The notes under the pieces were generated by a model. That model saw only the letters and a program-made list of their open reading frames with translations. It was not told the origin of the DNA and searched no databases. From Ophiobolus disseminans (lineage: Eukaryota; Ascomycota; Dothideomycetes; Pleosporales; Phaeosphaeriaceae): a stretch of 64,000 bases of DNA. Location: NCBI GenBank assembly GCA_010093685.1, contig MU006216.1:2722487-2786486 (forward strand), written 5' to 3'. The position numbers and the translations under genes are program-made. Positions 43,066 to 55,340 of the stretch are shown here, piece after piece (positions within the stretch are counted from its first letter, which is position 1; every line of letters starts with the position of its first letter).

Positions 43066-46000
43066 TGCTCCGAAAAGAAGTTTATTTTCGGTCGATGTTC
43101 TTGCAAGCAGAAGACGCGCTGACTGGTTTGAATCTGAAGAGAGGTTGAGCAATCGATATGAGTGTAGAAGTAAGTCGTGGATGGGAGAGTATTGACTACC
43201 CCGCCGTGAGCGGTATAATGTAGAAGGAGGGACTACTCTTCGTAAGTTTACTTCCGCCAGGGAAGTGAAAATGAGCAAGGTCCAAGTCGCACCCCAGCTA
43301 CAATCATCAGCGGGATGAATTGCTTCATTGTTGTCGTCCAAAGTCTGACACGAGCTTCATGAGGTATATATAAGTGGCTGGAAATGGTGTACCTGGGCAC
43401 TGCAGACCATCTCATCTCGTGCCGCAGCTGGAGTCTGCAGATGTTGTGTTCAGGATATAGAGGCCTCGAGAATTATACGTTGTACTCGATCCATTGTGAT
43501 GGCACTTAGCAAGATGGTTTGCGTAGGGGCTGCGTCGACCTCGAAGGATCAATCCAGACGTCGATTTTGCCAGCTCTTGGTTGATCAAGGTCAAAAGTTT
43601 GCTCAAACTCACACCCACCGTGAAATGATCTCGGCAACTATACTCATATTCCAGCGCGACTACAGCCATCACACTCGATGATCGGCGCGCGCGCTCCTCG
43701 ATGCCAGGAACACAAGTCGCACATTTCTTGGAGATGTGTCGGCCTTTTGACCGCCAGATGAAGCTGACATGAAAATGATGAAAAGTATCCCTGGGTCCGA
43801 GCGTCGAGGAAGCTGAACTGAGCTTACAATTACCAATAGCTTGGTAATGCGGAGGTGGCCAGCTACTGCAACGGTACGGACGGGTGAGGCTGCAGGCGTC
43901 ATCCACTCACCAGCAGAAATTACTGGGGGTTAGGAGCCGCGTGCCACATGCGGGAGCTAAAACCGTGTGTTCGGATACTGTAGTTGTTTCATGGGTGAAG
44001 GATGGTGGCGGTGGCGCTGTAGTTGCAAAACGTTGGGATTAGACGAGGTGCGTCGCTAGCTGAGAAGGAATAGGATAGTGTTACAATACTCCTCAGATGG
44101 CAATAGTAAATGCAGTCAGTGAGTGTACTGATGCAGTATTCGACGCCAGAGTCGGATGGTATGTGGACTGAGTAGGCTCTCGATAATTCAGACACCTAAA
44201 TCCGTGCATCAGCCCACACTCGCATCTATCGATTATGCGTCGCCAAGCCTAGTTCGAAGCATCACAAACCTCAGCCCCATATTGACCGCCCGTATCTCAG
44301 CTTTGACTAAGACGCCTGTTGGGGCCCATGGCCACGTGGGATCCAAAGCTGACAAGAGCACGCCAGGCAGCTCGAGGTAAGAAGCATAGATTACCGAGGC
44401 GGCGAGATCTAAGAAGCGAGGCCCGAGACCCGTCGCAACCGTTACCCAAATTCCACGTAAGCCTCCTGCTGACTGTCAGCCTCGCGTAATAGATCCGAAG
44501 GAGGGTTATCCATGATTACCATAATCGGAAGGTGTTTGCACCATCTATTCCCTCTCACGTGGGTTGACTTCGGTGGAAAACAGTGTGCTCGGCAGTGTCA
44601 AGACTCATGTTGGCGTAAGCGCAAGGGAGTGCATGAGTAAAAGCTGTTGAACGCGGAGTTTAGCGTCGCGGTCCGCTTTCGCACGAGTCAGCTCCATTCG
44701 GTGCAAAGTCGTCCTTAACGGCTGAGGTGCTACCGCCGGCTCGCGAAACAGTAAATCGGATGATGTTGTGTGAGATGCACAATCAGCACTCAAGAAACTT
44801 CATATTGTCGATTACAAATTGTGTCGGTTGCCCGGAATGACCCGAAATACCGAAGACCGGAGATCTTTCGCAATTCTTGGTTGCAGTTCCAACTTGTGGA
44901 ACATCTAAGATTAGTCGGAGTCGGTTGCAGTGTAAGGTTTGTGTAAGCGTAGCATGGTCAGTTTAGAGTCGTGTGGTGGTCGAAAAGGGTAAGGCTCCTC
45001 GGAGAAGTAACGCTGGAATGCTGGTTGACGTTGCGGTTGCTCTAGGCGCGCAGATTGTTGGGTGGTTAAATCCGGGTTTGGTGTTGTCCTGCATACGAAA
45101 GCAAATGTCCCACGGAAACAAGCGATTGTCCTGGTCACAAATCCTGCTGAGCGATGGTAAGGGTGAGTGAACATATTAGCGATCGTCATCGCAATGTACC
45201 GAGTCGCTTGACTGGAATGTGATGATGCACGACTCGATGGGTGTGACCTGACCTGCCTTAGGCGTCATGATCGGCATAGAAAGGCCGGTTATAGATTATG
45301 GAGCGGCAGAAATCTCGTCACCGCCAAGGCGACGCAGGGTCTAGCAAGCCCGCGATCGTGGATTGGATGGCATTTGGACTAAACGGATATACTTCGCTGG
45401 GGTCCTGGCAGCGGGCGCCATTCCGCAAGCAAGCCGTTGGCGATCCATGACTGCATCGTTCACTTCCAGCGATGATGCGCACGTCGATACCCAGCAGGAT
45501 ATTGGTGCTGTTTGGAAGGAAAAGATAAGCGTGGTAGTGTATTGGACATTGAAATAGACTGTGAAGCGATTATGGTGGTGCTGCTCGTTTTTTGGCTGAA
45601 TTGTGAGGGGAAGGACATGATGTCATCGATGTGCTAAGCGAGCAATTAGCGTTGAGTACACCCTTCACAATGGATCAAAGTGCGACAGCGAGTGGGCAGC
45701 TCCTACAATTTCGTCCGTGGGGCTGTGGAAAGTGTTCATTTATTCGGTTCCTTACCATCCGTTGACAGCAAGAGCCTCGGCTCGCTACCATGCGGCTTCG
45801 AAGTGTGGCTAGTACCTTCTATGCTGTGTGATGCCTCCAATGAGCGATGGTTGCGAAACTTCGGCACAGGCCTAGATCCTCCTCGGCGGTCCCGCGGACG
45901 GTTACATCCACATCCCCCATCCACCGTGCATAGGGCTGCACTGCCACAAAGACCCTGAATCTTCTCCACCAATCACTGGGTGTACTTGCCCAATGCGACC

Positions 46001-47361
46001 ACCACTCCACGATTGGGCATGCGATGGCTGCATTGTGTGCTTGCAGTGCGTCGCAGAGCCCCTTTCCAGCAGACATTGCACGGTAGGGATGTAGTATGAT
46101 TCTTCCCTGCACAGTCCGGCTAGATGGGCTTCTTGGGGCATCTGGCACAGCCGTGGGATACTGGCTACTAAATGGGCGAAACCTGCACGATGTATTGATT
46201 TACGAGCTGATCATTTGAACGTTTCGCGATTGGGGTAAACGAGCCCAGTCCATTGGTTCATGGAATGATCTCCAGTTTCAACGTTCCTGCTAGAGACGGG
46301 AAGGCCATGTTCCTCGCCGGCACACAGATTCCCAGGCACAATGTTGCCACCAGATCTATCTATCCATAGTACACGAGATGCAGGCTATCGTCGGTAGTAT
46401 TGGACAAGACCACGTGGCCGCACAGAACTACGTGTCCGTTCACCATGAGCTGAAAGCAACGTGACTCTCAGCGGAAGAGGTGCAAAAGGCCACGCGCCCA
46501 GACATGTGACTAGCATCGAACTGGCGAGAGCTGTGGCTGGTGTCTATTTGATATACCCAGATTGGGTTCTCGCGCAATTTGCAGGAAAGTTGAGGCTGCA
46601 CTGCCTACAGGCCTCGTCGTAATTGCGTACAAACACCTAGCTATACGGTTGTTCCAGCAGAGCCGAGTCCGTCGTCCTTGGTGAAGACTCGGCCATGAGC
46701 AGCGAGCACTGCAAGTGCATCACTAATCCGGTCTATTCCCGGCGTGAAAATGATGTTGGCTTCACAACCGCTTGCTTCACGATGCGTATGCTTGCAAAGA
46801 TCAACCAAGTGCTGGCAGTCAATTGCTCGTTATTTCGGTCGCAAGTCGGTAGTCGTGTTCGGATAACAGCCGAAATGCACGTTGAAAACTCTGAGTGGAA
46901 TACCGCGCTCTACCGACGTGCACTGCCTCTCGGTCAGACCAGCGCCGCGGCAGCCATCATGCAGGGCGCGCAAGGGTCGTGCAGATCTAACCCACTTATC
47001 GAGGTGTGGGTCCTTCTGGAAAGCGAACTAGCAACCCCACCCCTGCTCGTCCTGCGTCATCGGCCGTGATATGAAAGAGAATCATCCGCCGCACATTCAG
47101 CAGCCCGAAGCCGTCAACTATCGCTCAGCAATTTACAAGCAGTCGCGGCACGCACGACAAGACACTTATATCCGATAATCCGACACACACCGGTAGCGCT
47201 ATATCTTTATTCCAAGACATTCCACCGCCGACGACCAAGATCACCTCATCAAGTAGTCTTCACTCAAATCGGCGAGCCCACCCGAGCCATCGGCCAGTCA
47301 CTCGGCTAGTATAAAGACACTCGCCACCCGCATCGGTCCCTTACTTTTCCCTTTCGACATT
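43066..47361. other. 4.3-kb gene-poor region
   Basis: The longest stretch without a credible gene. Open frames at 43412-43906 (reverse), 45680-45958 and 46695-47069 (forward) lack family features and codon regularity. No terminal repeats, tRNA or array was seen by eye. It ends with the promoter of the C2H2 regulator. Confidence 0.45.
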
Positions 47362-49563
47362 ATGTTAGCGCAAAACACAAGACGTCAGCACATACCACAA
47401 CAGTCTATACCATCACCGCCTCCCTCCCAACAGTCCTACCACCAACTACCACATTACTTCTCCAACCAGCAGCTTTTCGATCAAAAGTTGCTCCACGACT
47501 ATCTCGAGTCCCAACACCAGTCGTCCAATCCATATATGACGACTGCATATACCGACTTTGCGAATCCTGCCATCCGAATCCAGCAGTCGACACCAACACC
47601 GCAACTGGGTCAGAACGGGTTCCCGCAGCCGCCAATGCTGTCGACCAACAACGGCGCCGGTGTCGAGTCGTGGAACTACAGCAACGTACAGGGCCAGTCA
47701 CTACAGACACCCACCAACCACCAGAACAGAGGCCACCAGCGCGCATCTTCGTCGTCGTCAGCAGGATCGAGTGCCTCGCAGTACCAGGCAGTAGGACCCT
47801 CGGCAACCTACCAGTACGTCGCCCACCCCGAGAATTTGCCATCGCACTATGCGCGGGTTGACTCATCGAGCATGGCTGACAGACGCACCAGGAACTTCTC
47901 GAACCATCTCCCGACTCCCTCACAAACTCCCACCCACGAGTCGTTCATGAGCTCGAGCAACTTTGGCAACTACACACCCACCACCTCTACTATGGACCAG
48001 ACCATGTCCGCACACATGTCGATGAAGCAGGCCCTCATGGACCAAGAAGGCGACCTGCCAGACTTTGCACACTCAGCGCGGCAATCAGTGTCGAGCTACG
48101 GCCACGACTCTCCCGCCACCCCACACACATCGCACGGAGACGAGATGGACTTCAAGGTCCCCGCGAATGGTAAGACACTCCCCAAGGTCGATTCCTGGCT
48201 GTTCAACGAGTTCTGTACTTACGATGGCCCTTCAGATATCAGACCAGTTCCCAAGTTCGAGAGGACTTACACAGACATTGCCGCCGACAACTTCTATGAC
48301 CCCAGCGCTGTTGCACAGTCAATACAGCAAACCAAGCCGGCGCAGTCATCATTATTATCGCCGTACCGGAGCAACACGAATGAGAACGTCCAACGGGCGC
48401 TACAGGCAGCACAGTACGCGCGTTCACAGTCACCGAGCAGCACAGTGTCAAGAGGAGACTCTCCATTCCGAAAAGGGTCACCATACCGACAGCCCGCCAA
48501 CAGTTTCAACGTCAGCTCGCCAATGGTCGGCACGGCCGCAGCAGCACGTGAGCAGAACCGCAAGACGGATGCTGCTTACGCAATGAAGTCCCAAATACAG
48601 GCTAACCAAGAGTCGGAGCCGAAGACCATCTCACCAAAGGATGCCCTATTGGACTACCGGGAGGCTGACGAAGACTCGAAGGTGTCATTGTTTCCGGACG
48701 GTGGCGCAAATGAGTACGACGGCCAATACAACGGTGGCGACCAATATCGGACCGCCACCCAGTCAAGCTTCGACGTACCATCATCACAGCAGTCTTACCA
48801 CCGTCGCGACAGTTGGTCAACACCACAGTTCTCTTCCAACTTCCCTGCCACCTCTGCTCCATCACTACAGACGTCAGGCTTCAACTTTGTCGCTCCGTCG
48901 GTGCAGAATAATATCAACGTCCTGCCCATGTCTTCCACATCACAGTATCGATCAGCACCAACCAACATGTCTGTGGTTGACTCGACGCCGGAGTTTCCGG
49001 CACACTTGACGTCCATGGAGTCCAGTGCAAGCGAGGCGGAACCATCAAACAGCCAGTCGAGCGATCAGTTTCTGCGAAAGCCAACAGGATCTGGCGCAGA
49101 GTCCGGCACGTATTCATGCACGTACCATGGCTGCTCCCAGCGATTCGAAACTCCGCAGAAGTTGCAAAAGCATAAGCGTGAGGGTCATCGAAATGCCAAT
49201 CTTGGGCCTAGTATGACATCAGCGGCTATCTTAGAGCGCAACTCACAGGCGGGGCCACACAAGTGTGAGCGCATCAACCCCACAACCGGCAAGCCTTGCA
49301 ACACCGTATTCTCTCGTCCGTACGACCTTACCCGGCATGAGGACACGATTCACAACGTGCGCAAGCAAAAAGTTCGCTGCGCATTGTGTGTCGAGGAAAA
49401 GACTTTTTCACGCAATGATGCATTGACACGCCACATGGTAAGAGTCCATCACACCACACGCAATCACCAGACGCAGCCATACTAACAACTTCTGCAGCGC
49501 GTTGTGCATCCTGAGGTCGATTTTCCCGGAAAGCATCGACGACGAGGCGGCAACCATGACTGA
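47362..49563 (+). CDS. C2H2 zinc-finger transcription factor resembling Rpn4
   Basis: Exon 1 is 47362-49437 and exon 2 is 49498-49563, giving 713 residues. The intron GTAAGA..TACTAAC..TGCAG is a perfect consensus. It removes an apparent tail and ends the last finger as LTRHMRVVHPEV. The N-terminal two thirds is Gln/Ser/Pro/Thr-rich (activation-domain-like), with an ordered WLFNEFCTYDGPSDIRPVP block. The C-terminus has one finger CTYHGCSQRFETPQKLQKH, then CERINPTTGKPCNTVFSRPYDLTRHEDTIH and CALCVEEKTFSRNDALTRH. The FSRPYDLxRHEDTIH and TFSRNDALxRH signatures match the DNA-binding fingers of Rpn4, activator of proteasome genes in yeast. Orthology is likely but unproven; other filamentous C2H2 regulators share these fingers. 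Confidence 0.82.
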
Positions 49564-51434
49564 ACGATCCAGATGATGTGGCATGACGGAGTCGGCCGAG
49601 GGCCGAGGAGGCCCGTCCACTCCGCGCATGACCCGCACATTCCAGAGCGGCCGCGAACATTCGACTAGACGCATGTCACCCTTTTGCGGCGCAAGAATTC
49701 TCTGCGTTTCGAGCATGACAGCACCAATGTATTGTTAGCTTTTTGCTTTACCGGCTGTGCACGAGCGAGGCGTTCCATGCGTCTTACTCCTGCACTGTTT
49801 CTGCGCACCCTTTGCATTTCGGCTCTAGCGCCGACGAGGGCGCGAAATTTCCTATCTCCGGTTGGTAATGCATCGCATGCGAAGTGTCGCTGGTCGGCAC
49901 AACATACTTTTAGGGCGTTGCGAATAAGGCCTTCCTGTACACTATTTCTTTGGGTCGCTTTTACATTCTTGATGGCCCGATAATGATCTTTAGCGTTGAA
50001 CGATTGATGAAAGAGACGGATTTGATGGCTTCATGTTTTGCAAAAGCAACGAGGAGTATAGACTGGCTTAGTGCCTGGGTTTCTTCGGATTTCATTCTGT
50101 CTACTTCTCAATAATTCTGGCTCATATTGAGCAATACCGTAACTGTACCAATACTTCATGCTTAAAAGCAACACACTTTCCGGTCTGTTTTTGCAATGCG
50201 GTATTGAATTTTGGTCATTTCTCGTCGCACACCACCAGATACCCGCGCATCAATTTGTATATGTAGTTACGGCGAGAGAGATATTTCTATTTCTTCTGTA
50301 CACAACGTAGATAGAACACTGCTCAAGCAATATGCTGCAGTGAAAATAAACAATCACACCCACCACCACGCAGACTTCAGCTACCAGATGCATCACTTTG
50401 AAACCCAACACCAACACCAACACCAACACCGACCTACCGTCTCAATCCTCCAATCCCGATTCCTCCATCGGACACTCCGACATAACTCCTCCACGCAAAC
50501 TCACAGCCATGCAACACACGCACTCCAACTCCCCACCCAAGCTGACCAAACTCTCCCAAAGATCTAGACCCCCACTACTACACGCACACAAAGCTCCAAC
50601 ACCCCTACCCAACTGTAAATATCCGCCACGCACCTATCCACACGCACGCACGCGCACGCTACCGGTAAATACTTCCTGTCAGCACCTTATCCCCGATCTC
50701 AGGGCCCAGCCCAGCCGATGAGCCGCCCCGTCGCGCTAGCGCGGGGCATTTGCACAGCCCACCTACAATTTGTACAACGCTGAGGTGGTGCAGGTGGGTG
50801 GTCTGGAAGGATGGGAATAGATGCGTTGGGATTGGGGATTTGGGATTTTGGATTTCAAAGCATTGCGCGAGATGGAGGGTCGGGGTGGGAAGGAGGGGAT
50901 GGAATGGGAAGGGACGGGAGTGGAAATATGGGAGGGAAGATTTTCGGGGGGAGAAAAAGCCGATTCCGAAGCTGAATCGAGGGCTGCGCGGGCCGTGTCG
51001 TGTGTCATGTAGGGCTGGAAGTTAAGTGGGGTCTGATCTGGGACGGCTTGTCGATGTGAGCGATCGATTCCTGCTGCAAATCGTTGCAATTCCATGATCG
51101 TGAGTAAGATTTCAATCTTGCGACGGTTTAGAAAGACGCGTTGAGACGAATATAGAAAGACTTTCAGTGTTTTGAGCCCCGTGCAGTAGGGAAGATCCAG
51201 GCATGCTTTCGAGGGCCGGGTATGAGAAACGTCAACGGCCCATCACAAGAATTCATTCCATTGATTGAACTCTCCTTAGTGAAGCCTTGCCATGGGTTGA
51301 AACGGTCGCTCAAACTTAACGCGAGGAAAACATCAATTGTACATCATTGCTGTTACGCGCGTTTATGCGACACACTCTCTTCTTTGTTAGTGTTCATATA
51401 ACCTGCTAGGCTATATTTAGCTATTTATCTGACA
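49564..51434. other. intergenic, 1.9 kb
   Basis: Contains the 3' flank of the C2H2 gene and the 3' flank of the disrupted HET gene. Open frames around 50211-51095 come from low-complexity CCAACA and purine-rich sequence. Confidence 0.45.
50406..50430. repeat. (CAACAC)n hexanucleotide repeat
   Basis: Four consecutive six-base units on the forward strand within low-complexity sequence. Confidence 0.8.
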
Positions 51435-51990
51435 CTACTTAAGTAAATCATACTGTTTTGAGACACTCCGCAGGACCGCCGCCGAAGTTGTTTCTAGTGT
51501 ACTAGGTGTTGGAAGTGTCCACCTCTCGAGAGCATCTTGTAGGGTTGGGCATAATCGTAAAGGGAGTGGCTGGGATAGTTCACCCGCTTGCTCACAAAGT
51601 ACCCTCTTATGAATGTTCTCCTCCTCACGAACCTGCAGCAGCGCCTCCAATGTGAATTTGACTATGCAGATTCGGGCGTCGTGGGAGAACTCGACAGTGC
51701 ACCCGTGAAGACGACTGTCTTGTTGCTGGCCTGGCCATATCTCATAGTCTAAGTTGTGAATCGAGGTACTCTTCGGCCGAGTCTCGAAGGTGCAAGTCAG
51801 AACTGTTGGAGTATGGTTCGCACATATGTCTCTGAGATTTATAACGACTAACGTCGTTGCATGCCCAGAAGCATCGACGTTGTGTTTGTACCAACTACGG
51901 CGTGGGCACATTCCAGATAGACTATACTCGTCCACACTATACTCGTCCTCGAAGGTTGCCATAGGTAGATTTATGTATGCAAAAGTCGTA

Positions 51991-52053
51991 ACGTACCTCA
52001 CGGGTTCGTGCACCACACAGGTTCGTGCACCACTTTTGCCAAGCCCCCACCAA
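51991..52053 (+). repeat. left terminal inverted repeat
   Basis: 63 bp, identical to the reverse complement of 53792-53854. Contains the 14-mer GGTTCGTGCACCAC twice (direct, five bases apart). Confidence 0.92.
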
Positions 52054-52070
52054 CTCTACCTCTACACGTG

Positions 52071-53726
52071 ATGCCTCAACAACAACACCAGATAGAGCCT
52101 TCTAATGAGCGTCAGATACAGACTGCCCTTCAGGCTCTTAAACAAGACGCGACACTCTCCTTGCGACGCGCTGCAGCTATCTACAAAGTTACTCATACAA
52201 CACTAAGCCGCCAACGCGCAGGACAGACTCCACAAGCAGATTGCTGGCCTAAATCAAGGAATCTGACAAAGACTGAGGAGGGCGTAGTTGTTGAGCATAT
52301 ACTTGACCTCATTTCGCGCGGATTCCCCCCCAGGCTCGCAGCTGTAGCTGATATGGCCAATTCCTTACGCGCAGAGCGCAATCTAGGCCAGGTTGGCTTA
52401 AACTGGCCCAGTACGTGGGTTATGCACCGCCCTGAGTTCACAATGAAGTTCAATCGCAAGTACGATTACAAGAGAGCACTCTGCGAGGATCCTGAGGTTA
52501 TCCAGGGCTGGTTTCGCCTAGTAGCCAACATAAAAGCCAAGTACGGTATCCAGGATGTAGACACGTACAACTTTGACGAGACAGGCTTCATGATGGGCCA
52601 GATATCAACTGGGGCGGTTGTTACAGCTTCAGAGAGACGAGGACGGCCAAAGGCAATACAGCAAGGCAATAGAGAGTGGACGACGGTCATCCAGGGCATC
52701 AACGCGACAGGGTGGGCCATTCCACCCTTTATCATCTTCAAGGGCCGCTACCACCTCTCTGCCTGGTACAAGGAGGAGGATCTGCCCCAGGACTAGGTTA
52801 TTGCAGTCTCTGAGAAGGGCTGGACAACAAATGAGCTTGGCCTGCAGTGGTTGAAGCACTTTGATGAGCATACAAAGAGGAGGGTTATAGGCGCTTATTG
52901 GCTCCTCATTATCGATGGCCATGAGAGCCACGACTCGCTCGATTTCCAGCAGTACTGCAAGGAGAACAAGATTATCACTATCTGCATGCCTCCGCACTCA
53001 TCGCACCTCCTGCAGCCTCTTGATGTAGGTTGTTTTGCCCCTTTGAAGAAGGCATACGGGCGCCAAGCCGAAGATCTCATGCGCAACCGGATCACCCACA
53101 TCACAAAACTTGAGTTCCTACCATGCTTTATACGCGCCTATAATGCAGCAATTACTTCTAGTAATATCCAAGGAGGGTTTTGAGGAGCTGGATTAGTCCC
53201 ATTTGACCCAGAACGGGTCATAACAGCCCTTGACGTCCGGTTGCGTACTCCATCACCACCACTGCCTATCAACACCGAGCCCTGGCAGTCGCAAACCCCA
53301 AGCAATACCCTTGAACTAGGGTCGCAATCGACGCTCGTGAAGGCAAGGATTCAGAAGCATATAGATAGCTCACCAACGTCTATAGTGGAGGCCTTTGAGA
53401 AGGTCTCAAAGGGGGCAGCGATTATCGCGCACAAGCTAGTATTGGCGCAAAAAGAGATCGCAGAGCTTCGAGCGGCAAACGAGGCTGCTACGCGACGTAG
53501 ATCGCATAAAAGAAAGCGGGTTCAGGCAGAAGGGACCTTGATAGTTGAGGATGGAGCTCGTCTAACTGCTCTAAAGGAGTTTGGGGCGCGTAGTGATAGG
53601 AAGAAGCTAAAGACGCGGGTGCGCGCTGGAGCAGGTGAACCATCTCAAAGACGGTGTGGACGGTGTAGTCAGGCTGGGCACAACGCGCGTACGTGTAAGC
53701 AAGCAGTAGAAGTAGACTCTGAATAA
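52071..53726 (+). pseudogene. pogo-type DDE transposase with two in-frame stops
   Basis: A single frame of 552 codons from ATG 52071 to TAA 53724-53726, broken by TAG at 52794-52796 and TGA at 53181-53183. The N-terminus has helix-turn-helix patterns (LSLRRAAAIYKVTHTTLSRQ, CENP-B/psq type). The catalytic triad is visible: Asp in YNFDETGF, Asp in LLIIDGHESHDS and Asp in QPLDVGCFAPLKKAY (DDD form). The C-terminus has a coiled region, a basic patch and a CCHC knuckle (CGRCSQAGHNARTC). The TAG sits where relatives usually have Trp (TGG) and the TGA could derive from Arg (CGA); both are G/C-to-A/T transitions. The element can probably move only with help from an intact copy. Confidence 0.88.
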
Positions 53727-53791
53727 TATATCGTGTTATATTGCTCTATACAGGGCCAAAGTGGGCTGTTTTGCGCCAGAATGGGGTGGTT

Positions 53792-53854
53792 TTGGTGGGG
53801 GCTTGGCAAAAGTGGTGCACGAACCTGTGTGGTGCACGAACCCGTGAGGTACGT
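53792..53854 (-). repeat. right terminal inverted repeat
   Basis: 63 bp, perfect partner of 51991-52053. Confidence 0.92.
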
Positions 53855-54779
53855 TACCCACATCTTCATTTGAACGCGGGCCATGTTGTAGCTCCAAAAT
53901 ATCCCCAATGACTGCAATGGTGCATAAACACATTGAGTCTTTGCAAGATCTGAACACGTTTCGCGCGACATCTCGATCCGAAATTTTGTAGTTGACCTCC
54001 ACATCCGAAGCATCGTGACACACTGCAAGCAGGGAATATATCCGATCACGTGGAATGCTGCACCGCTTGTGCCCATGCGTACTCAAGAGGCGGAAGAGGC
54101 CGATGCTATCCGCTCGAGGATATTGTCGTCGAAAATCAAGATGTTGCTGCGTCAATAGACAATGAGCCCGGGATCGAGTGATTGCATTTTCATCTTGTTC
54201 CGAATCTCTTGCCATGAAAATAATGCGTTTTGCAAGCGCAACTTCTTGCGTGATCCATGCGCGTTCCCAATATGTAGATGTGTTAAATTCGTCCCGCACG
54301 TCGTGTAGATATTCGATATCAGGTAAATAGGCCAAGTAGTCAGAGATACCCAAATCCGACCCTAGCCATGAGATAACCCTTTTAGCACCACTGTATATCT
54401 GCCCCATTTGCTGCACCTGATGTGTCCGTTCCGAATTGCTGGCCTGATCAATGCACAAAGCATCTATCCAAAGCCACTCCTCGCAGATATGTGGCTTTCG
54501 GCGGGCTTGCTCAAGGAAGTCTTTGAGATTCTGGCGAATCCAGAACTTCCCACTATCCAACGTGATCCAGTCCCCTTCTGACTCTCCTCCCCAAACGTAA
54601 GAGAGACATGTGTAGGTGTCCGAAATCGTCGCGTGCCGAATCTCGCATTGAACGTAGCCTTCGGGGTCAGAAAGCTTAGGCAGAATCTGAATGAGTCGAA
54701 TAGAAGGCTCCTGGTGGTCTAAGGGTTTGTGTGTGAAGAATTCGGGTGTAGGCACGAGAACATCGTCAGGGTGCGCCAT

Positions 54780-55340
54780 GGGTAAACCAGCGGCAATGGC
54801 AAAGAAAACTCGAGACGTCGATATGAGAATATGACAAAGTAGGAGCGTCAGGCCAGAGATGAAGAGGCATCGAGACGTCGTGAAGGGGCTCAATAGCGGG
54901 GCACCAGGCTGAAGCAAGAGCAGCCTGGCGAAGGCTACTGACACATTGTGGCGCAGTTCCTTCCATCTGCCAAAAGCGTATGGAGTGCAGCCAACACAGT
55001 CTACCATTATTTCTATCGTTGTAAGAAGACCAATTTGCTGCAAAGACATTAACGCCGATATTGATACAGAACCACTTCATTGAGAGCCCAACGCTATCAA
55101 CAATGAGGAGCAAAATGGGCTGATCAAACTAACCTTGGGATTCGAAATCGTGTAATAACAACAATGTTGGCGGAGCAGGTACGACTTGGAGGTGTTTCTC
55201 GGCTGAGCAACTCGACTATGCTCTGATTATGCTCTTCAGCGCGCAATCAAACTCTACCTCTAAGCCTTATGCATTACCTCAAATCCCTTCTCCTCCACAC
55301 CTCATTCCCACTTTCCCATCACTGCTGCGCTACACCCCAG
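54780..55340. other. upstream region of the disrupted HET gene
   Basis: Contains the probable promoter of the HET gene and an in-frame hydrophobic extension from an ATG at 55049, which I treat as leader sequence. Confidence 0.4.

Larger units (their letters stand above)
51991..53854 (+). mobile_element. Tc1/mariner-pogo (Fot-like) DNA transposon
   Basis: 1,864 bp bounded by 63-bp perfect inverted repeats (starting ACGTACCTCACGGGTTCGTG) and flanked on both sides by TA (51989-51990 and 53855-53856), the target duplication of Tc1/mariner elements. It carries one transposase reading frame with two stop codons. Size, TA target and transposase type fit the Fot/pogo elements common in filamentous ascomycetes. 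Because the two repeats are identical, the insertion is probably recent. It lies within the HET gene, in the opposite orientation. Confidence 0.93.
51435..54779 (-). pseudogene. HET-domain gene split by a transposon
   Basis: The reverse-strand ATG at 54779 (or 55049, in frame) opens a HET protein. It has CLSYVWGGESE, WLWIDALCIDQAS with HQVQQMGQIYSGAKRVISWLG, RAWITQEVALAKRI and IPRDRIYSLLAV. The host frame is cut at 53857, after EDVG. Beyond the 1,864-bp insertion (51991-53854) it resumes at 51988 with TTFAYINLPMATFEDEYS and runs to a stop at 51435. Counting one TA, the two halves are in the same frame with no lost bases. Without the insertion there would be no other visible lesion. The truncated N-terminal half would read about 40 residues into the terminal repeat before stopping. 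The extra 90 residues upstream of 54779 are hydrophobic and not family-like. Confidence 0.85.

Noticed and set aside
49438..49485. Apparent C-terminus of the C2H2 protein (16 codons after LTRHM)
   Set aside because: This is intron sequence with perfect donor, branch site and acceptor; splicing completes the finger.
50211..51095. Several overlapping open frames of 60-118 codons
   Set aside because: They derive from CCAACA and G/A-rich low-complexity sequence on both strands.
54780..55049. 90-residue hydrophobic N-terminal extension of the split HET protein
   Set aside because: In frame but without family features; the HET-type sequence starts after ATG 54779.
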